The notes beneath the pieces were generated by a model. The model saw nothing but the letters and a program-made list of their open reading frames with translations. It was not told the origin of the DNA and ran no database searches. From NCBI GenBank assembly GCA_903832205.1, contig CAILAH010000057.1, positions 1 through 35,818 on the forward strand: 35,818 bases of DNA, given 5' to 3'. The number at the start of each line of letters is the position of its first letter. Position 1 is the first letter of the stretch. Shown in pieces: positions 32,692-35,818 of this stretch. This DNA is from an uncultured Microcaldota archaeon (GTDB taxonomy: Archaea > Micrarchaeota > Micrarchaeia > CAILAH01). Position numbers and translations under genes: made by a program.

Positions 32692-33153
32692 ATGAAAGTG
32701 GGGACGCTTTGTTACGTAAGGGATAACGGGAAAACACTCATGATCCACAGGATAAAGAAGGAAGAGGACATGCACAAGGGGAAATGGAACGGCCTCGGCG
32801 GTAAGATTATCCCTGGGGAATCCCCTGAAGAGTGCGCGATACGGGAGGTCAGGGAAGAGTCGGGCCTGACAATGATAAACCCCAAATTAAAAGGCGTGCT
32901 TACGTTCCCGCTTTTTGACGGGGCAAATGACTGGTATGTTTTCGTATACGTTGCGGATGAGTTTGAAGGCGAGCTGGCCGAATGTGACGAGGGAAAGCTC
33001 GAATGGATAGATAATGACAGGCTTCTTGGCCTTCCGCTCTGGGATGGCGACAGGATATTCCTCAGGTGGCTGGACGGGGACGGGTTCTTCTCGGGCAAAT
33101 TCATCTACAAGGACGGAAAGCTAATTGACCATACAGTAATCTTCCATAAATAA
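32692..33153 (+). CDS. MutT-like Nudix hydrolase, 153 aa
   Basis: The Nudix box GGKIIPGESPEECAIREVREESGLTM (about residues 36-61) is complete. The upstream part MKVGTLCYVRDNGKTLMIHR with KWNGLGGK, and the segment ANDWYVFVYVADEFEGEL, resemble the MTH1/8-oxo-dGTP diphosphatase group, so sanitation of damaged nucleotides is the likely role; the substrate is not proven. A TATA-like CTTAATAAAATG lies about 26 nt upstream. It is convergent with the PAC2 gene. Confidence 0.9.
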   Translation: MKVGTLCYVRDNGKTLMIHRIKKEEDMHKGKWNGLGGKIIPGESPEECAIREVREESGLTMINPKLKGVLTFPLFDGANDWYVFVYVADEFEGELAECDEGKLEWIDNDRLLGLPLWDGDRIFLRWLDGDGFFSGKFIYKDGKLIDHTVIFHK

Positions 33154-33182
33154 GAAATAAACGAAAAAAAGAAAGAATGCGC

Positions 33183-33243
33183 CCCAAACAGGTTTTGCGA
33201 AGCAAAACTACCGGGGGTTTAAGGGGACGGATGTGCCCCTTAA
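33183..33243. terminator. nested hairpins between convergent Nudix and PAC2 genes
   Basis: GTTTTGC-GAA-GCAAAAC (33192-33208) is a perfect 7-bp stem with the GCGAAGC core. It is flanked by CCCCAAAC (33183-33190) and GTTTaaGGGG (33217-33226), which can pair, while TTAAGGGG (33219-33226) can alternatively pair with CCCCTTAA (33236-33243), overlapping the PAC2 stop. Two mutually exclusive folds are therefore possible. It is a likely bidirectional 3'-end structure. Confidence 0.5.
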
Positions 33244-33974
33244 GCGTACATGCCGCCGCCTGTAAGGGGCTCCTTGAACGTGCCCTCGGACTTCTTTGCG
33301 GCATCTATGTTCTTCCTGATTTTGCCTTCAAGCACCATTGCCTCTTTCACCAGCTCGCTGGTATCGATTGGCATCCCAAGGTAATCGGAAAGTGACGTGA
33401 GCACCATGGCCGCGCCGAGCGGGTCCACATAATCCGGCTTTGCCTCGGCAAGCAATGAAAGGACGGGGACCTTGCCGCCCATGGCCGCCTTCTGCAGCAG
33501 CAGTGCGTTAATGCCCGTTGTCGCGCCCTCCTTTATGGGGAGCACGCCGAACTTATCGAACAGCTTAAGCTCCTTGGGGTCGGACGTTATTCCAAAGACC
33601 TCATCCTGCTTGCCTGTGATTGAAATTCCGCCAAGCGATACCATCCTGCGTATGCCATTATCCTCACTCCATTGGTAGAGCAGGTCGGACATCAGGTGCA
33701 CGGTCTTCATCGACATTACGAACTCGGACATGATGATAAGGAGCTTGTACTTGTCGGACTTGTATATCCTGAGCGGCGGCAGCGGCGTGTTGTTGTGTAT
33801 TGCGATTATGGGCGGGAACAGGACGGACTCTGCATAGCCGATGAGCTCCATCTTGAACTTCTCAACTAGGAAGTTGACTGCGATTGTGCCCACAAGGCCG
33901 TAGCCCGGGAAGCCCTCAACCATTGTGTAGCCGTTATACTTAGACTTCTTGTCAAACAGGACGAATTTTATCAT
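33240..33974 (-). CDS. PAC2-family proteasome assembly chaperone/activator with HbYX tail (PbaB-like), 244 aa
   Basis: The N-terminal half YTMVEGFPGYGLVGTIAVNFLVEKF and the central FGITSDPKELKLFDKFGVLPIKEGATTGINALLL match the PAC2 family. The last residues GGGMYA end in Met-Tyr-Ala, a hydrophobic-Tyr-X (HbYX) motif of the kind proteasome activators use to dock on the 20S core. Archaeal PbaB proteins are PAC2 homologues with this tail and form homotetramers. The length and tail fit a PbaB-type role; proteasome genes are not in the window. The gene converges on the MutT-like gene, and its stop lies in a hairpin. Confidence 0.88.
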   Translation of the reverse strand: MIKFVLFDKKSKYNGYTMVEGFPGYGLVGTIAVNFLVEKFKMELIGYAESVLFPPIIAIHNNTPLPPLRIYKSDKYKLLIIMSEFVMSMKTVHLMSDLLYQWSEDNGIRRMVSLGGISITGKQDEVFGITSDPKELKLFDKFGVLPIKEGATTGINALLLQKAAMGGKVPVLSLLAEAKPDYVDPLGAAMVLTSLSDYLGMPIDTSELVKEAMVLEGKIRKNIDAAKKSEGTFKEPLTGGGMYA

Positions 33975-34025
33975 AAATAAGGATACGAGAGAAAGAATAA
34001 AAAGGTTAGCCAGATGGCCGTAAAT

Positions 34026-35321
34026 TTAGGGAGAAAGTCTCATCCTGTCTCGCGGGAAGAGCGTTGTTTCCCTGATGTTGTCAAGGCTGCAAATCTTCAT
34101 CGTAATCCTCTCCGCGCCGATGCTCCAGCCCGCGTGCGGAGGCGCACCCGACTTGAATGCCCTGATGTAGAACTCGAAGTTCTCAGGGTCCAGACCCCTG
34201 TTGCGTATCTGCTGTGCCAGCAGTTCCGGGTCGTGGATACGCTGTGCTCCTGAAGATATCTCCAACCCCCTGTATATGAGATCGAACGCATTGCAAATCT
34301 CCACGTTCTCCTTTGAGGGCATTGAATAGAATGCGCGGAGCTTGGTGGGCCATTTTGTGATGAAGTATGCCTCGCTGCCAATGAGCTCTCCCATGAGCTT
34401 CTCGTGCGCCCTGCTGAAATCGTCGCCCCATTCTATCTTTTCGCCGTTTGCCTGGAGCTTTTCAATAAGCTGTGAATAGGTGAACCTTGGAACCGTGGTC
34501 GGGACGTTGACCACGGACTTGAGCATCTCAAGCTCCGGCTTTCTCTTTTCAGCGACCGACTTGAGGATGTGAATCAGCACTGCCTCCTCGACATCCATCA
34601 CGTCATTGTCATCCGCAAACCCCATCTCAATGTCCATCTGGTATGCCTCGTTGAGATGGGCGGTTGTTGCGTGCGGCTCGGCGCGGTAAACTAAACACTG
34701 CATGAATATCTTGTCCATTCCGCCCATCACCGCCATCTGCTTGTATAATTGCGGTGATTGTGCCAGGAATGCCTCCTTCTCGAAATAGACAATTGGGAAT
34801 AATTCTGCGCCGCCTTCAGTTGCCGCGCCAACAATTGCGGTGGGCACAATCTCTTCGAACCCTTTGCCCAGTAAATATTCACGGAACGCCTGCTGCACAG
34901 TCCCTCTTACTCTGAATATTGCCTGTATCTCGGGCCTGCGCAAATCAATGTGCCTGTTGTCCAGGCGGACGTCCAATTCGGGGATTTTCTCCTTATCGGC
35001 AACGTCAAACGGGACCTTGCCGTAAACCTTGCCTAGAACCTCAACCTTGGAGGGGATAAGCTCAACGCCTGCCTTTGCGCCTTTGCCCTTCACTATTTTT
35101 CCGGTAACTGAGACAACAGTCTCCTTTGGCTGGATAAGCAAATCAACAATCTCATCCGCAACGGCGCCCCTTTTTGCGGTTATCTGCATCATGCCGCTCC
35201 TGTCCCTCAATACTGCGAATACGATTTTCTTTATGTCGCGGATCTCGTGCAGCCATCCTGCCACGGTTACCTCCGCGCCCTCTTCGAGCTTGACTGCGTC
35301 AGAAATATAATGGCTCCTCAT
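34026..35321 (-). CDS. aspS: aspartyl-tRNA synthetase, archaeal type
   Basis: Class IIb synthetase. The N-terminal OB-fold anticodon-binding domain starts MRSHYISD and contains VTVAGWLHEIRDIKKIVFAVLRD. The core shows RLDNRHIDLRRP, FEEIVPTAIVGAATEGGAELF, LAQSPQLYKQM, FRAE-type YRAEPHATTAHLNE and motif 3 GWSIGAERI. The length (431 aa) is normal. ATG 35321 matches the usual family start and has a TATA-like run at about 35341-35350. ATG 35363, 14 codons upstream, is an alternative that fits the shared TATA element at 35386-35395. Discriminating or non-discriminating specificity is not settled here; an AsnRS gene start lies next door. Confidence 0.95.
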   Translation of the reverse strand: MRSHYISDAVKLEEGAEVTVAGWLHEIRDIKKIVFAVLRDRSGMMQITAKRGAVADEIVDLLIQPKETVVSVTGKIVKGKGAKAGVELIPSKVEVLGKVYGKVPFDVADKEKIPELDVRLDNRHIDLRRPEIQAIFRVRGTVQQAFREYLLGKGFEEIVPTAIVGAATEGGAELFPIVYFEKEAFLAQSPQLYKQMAVMGGMDKIFMQCLVYRAEPHATTAHLNEAYQMDIEMGFADDNDVMDVEEAVLIHILKSVAEKRKPELEMLKSVVNVPTTVPRFTYSQLIEKLQANGEKIEWGDDFSRAHEKLMGELIGSEAYFITKWPTKLRAFYSMPSKENVEICNAFDLIYRGLEISSGAQRIHDPELLAQQIRNRGLDPENFEFYIRAFKSGAPPHAGWSIGAERITMKICSLDNIRETTLFPRDRMRLSP

Positions 35322-35385
35322 GGGTCGGTAATGAACATTAGAAATATTTTGATCGCTCCTCATGAGGCAATTATAGGCGTTAATA

Positions 35386-35395
35386 GTTTTTAAAT
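35386..35395. promoter_or_regulatory. shared divergent TATA element, asnS / aspS
   Basis: GTTTTTAAAT is centred 26 nt before ATG 35417 (plus strand, leaderless). Read on the other strand it is 28 nt before the in-frame ATG 35363 of aspS. Confidence 0.5.
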
Positions 35396-35416
35396 CTCAT
35401 CGGCATAATCTCCCTC

Positions 35417-35773
35417 ATGAAGCAGATAGCGGATGTCCTAAAGGACGAAATGGACGGAAAGGAAGTTGAGATTAGGGGCTGGGTCCACCGCGAAAGAGGA
35501 AGCAACAAGCTGAAATTCGTGGTGCTGCGCGACTCCAGCAATCACGTGCAGTGCGTATTCAATAAGGAAAATTTCGAGAAGAATTGGAATGAGATAGACC
35601 ACATGCAGGTTGAGACTTCCCTCATCATTAGAGGTATTGTGAAAAAGGATACACGGGCTCCAACAGGGTATGAAGTCAAGGTGAAGAGCTATGAGGTTGT
35701 TGGGAAGATAGACACGTTGACGGTGTTACCGGCAACGTACGCCTCCTCCAACGTAGTAGCTGCAAAAGACTGA
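35417..35773 (+). CDS. asnS: asparaginyl-tRNA synthetase N-terminal domain, truncated, 118 aa
   Basis: Residues 1-100 are a typical AsnRS/AspRS OB-fold anticodon-binding domain (VEIRGWVHRERGSNKLKFVVLRDSS, QVETSLIIRGIVKKDTRAP, YEVVGKID). The expected next segment (FPI... leading to the RHL/RR catalytic start) is absent: after residue about 101 the sequence changes character and reaches TGA at 35771. The whole catalytic domain (about 330 residues) is missing. The sequence after about 35717 does not resume AsnRS in any frame I could read, so this looks like a rearrangement or an assembly join near the window end rather than a simple frameshift. Divergent from aspS. Confidence 0.75.
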   Translation: MKQIADVLKDEMDGKEVEIRGWVHRERGSNKLKFVVLRDSSNHVQCVFNKENFEKNWNEIDHMQVETSLIIRGIVKKDTRAPTGYEVKVKSYEVVGKIDTLTVLPATYASSNVVAAKD

Positions 35774-35818
35774 GGATCCGCAAAAGCTCCCATGAGGAAG
35801 TCTTGCTCATTCAATCCA
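35717..35818. other. anomalous sequence at the window end
   Basis: From about 35717 onward the plus strand no longer encodes AsnRS. Read on the minus strand, one frame is open from the window end and looks protein-like (for example GAFADPQSFAATTLEEAYV). A GGATCC site is at 35774-35779. This may be a foreign fragment joined here, either biologically or by assembly; I cannot assign it. Confidence 0.45.

Noticed and set aside
1-35818. Mobile elements, integrases, transposases, toxin-antitoxin or phage genes
   Set aside because: None could be recognised in any frame; the short inverted repeats lack transposase genes and clear target duplications.

Overview
This window looks like part of an archaeal chromosome, probably from a small-genome DPANN-type lineage (Micrarchaeota or Diapherotrites-like; the lineage is inference). 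The archaeal signs are direct. Coding starts lie about 25-28 nt downstream of TATA boxes, often with no leader. The aminoacyl-tRNA synthetases are of archaeal type (TrpRS, HisRS, ValRS, AspRS, and an AsnRS start). Three tRNAs carry introns at position 37/38 with bulge-helix-bulge-like junctions. There are two pilin-like proteins with class III signal peptides, a paired FlaJ/TadC-like membrane platform, Rad50, a PAC2 protein with a C-terminal HbYX-type tail, a single-domain KaiC-like ATPase and an Alg7/AglH-like sugar-1-phosphate transferase. No IS element, integrase, CRISPR array or phage module is visible.

Layout. 1-276: a probable structured small RNA on the minus strand with its own TATA box, followed by a T-tract hairpin. 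277-5051 (minus): a protease island with a soluble TPR/gluzincin metallopeptidase, a small coupled gene, a membrane-anchored HExxH protein and an unknown protein. 5148-7494 (plus): unknown gene, KaiC-like ATPase, TrpRS. 7610-8132: acylphosphatase and an abnormal tRNA-Thr. 8166-10063 (minus): two T2SSF membrane proteins. 10127-16329: HisRS, pilin, small protein, four-CBS protein, second pilin, ValRS. 16377-17474: TctA/DUF112 permease. 17483-20329 (minus): a 948-residue helical-repeat protein ending in a caspase/CHAT-like Cys protease domain. 20404-24063: VTT membrane protein and a 1018-residue lipoprotein joining a VanY-like M15 domain to 16 Cys-rich repeats. 24064-24681: intron-bearing tRNA-Leu(CAG) and tRNA-Lys(CTT) set in T-rich repeated hairpins. 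24682-30098: CYTH, PHP, GPT transferase, SET methyltransferase, Rad50. 30107-33974: Cys-rich lipoprotein, M23 peptidase, two Nudix hydrolases, tRNA-Leu(TAG), cold-shock protein, PAC2 protein. 34026-35773: AspRS and a broken AsnRS next to an anomalous window end.

How the genes fit together. Much of the window is housekeeping (translation, tRNA processing substrates, DNA repair, proteasome support). The accessory theme is the cell surface and proteolysis: two pilin-like substrates and a two-protein secretion platform, two peptidoglycan-hydrolase-like secreted enzymes (M15 and M23) in a presumed peptidoglycan-free archaeon, two HExxH metallopeptidases in one cluster, and a caspase-like protease on a long solenoid. 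The most unusual nucleic-acid signals are the recurrent TTTTCTTT...AAAGAAAA hairpins beside RNA genes, a tRNA-Lys intron that folds as a three-way junction with two arms capped by GCGAAGC, and a tRNA-Thr locus with two competing T-arms.
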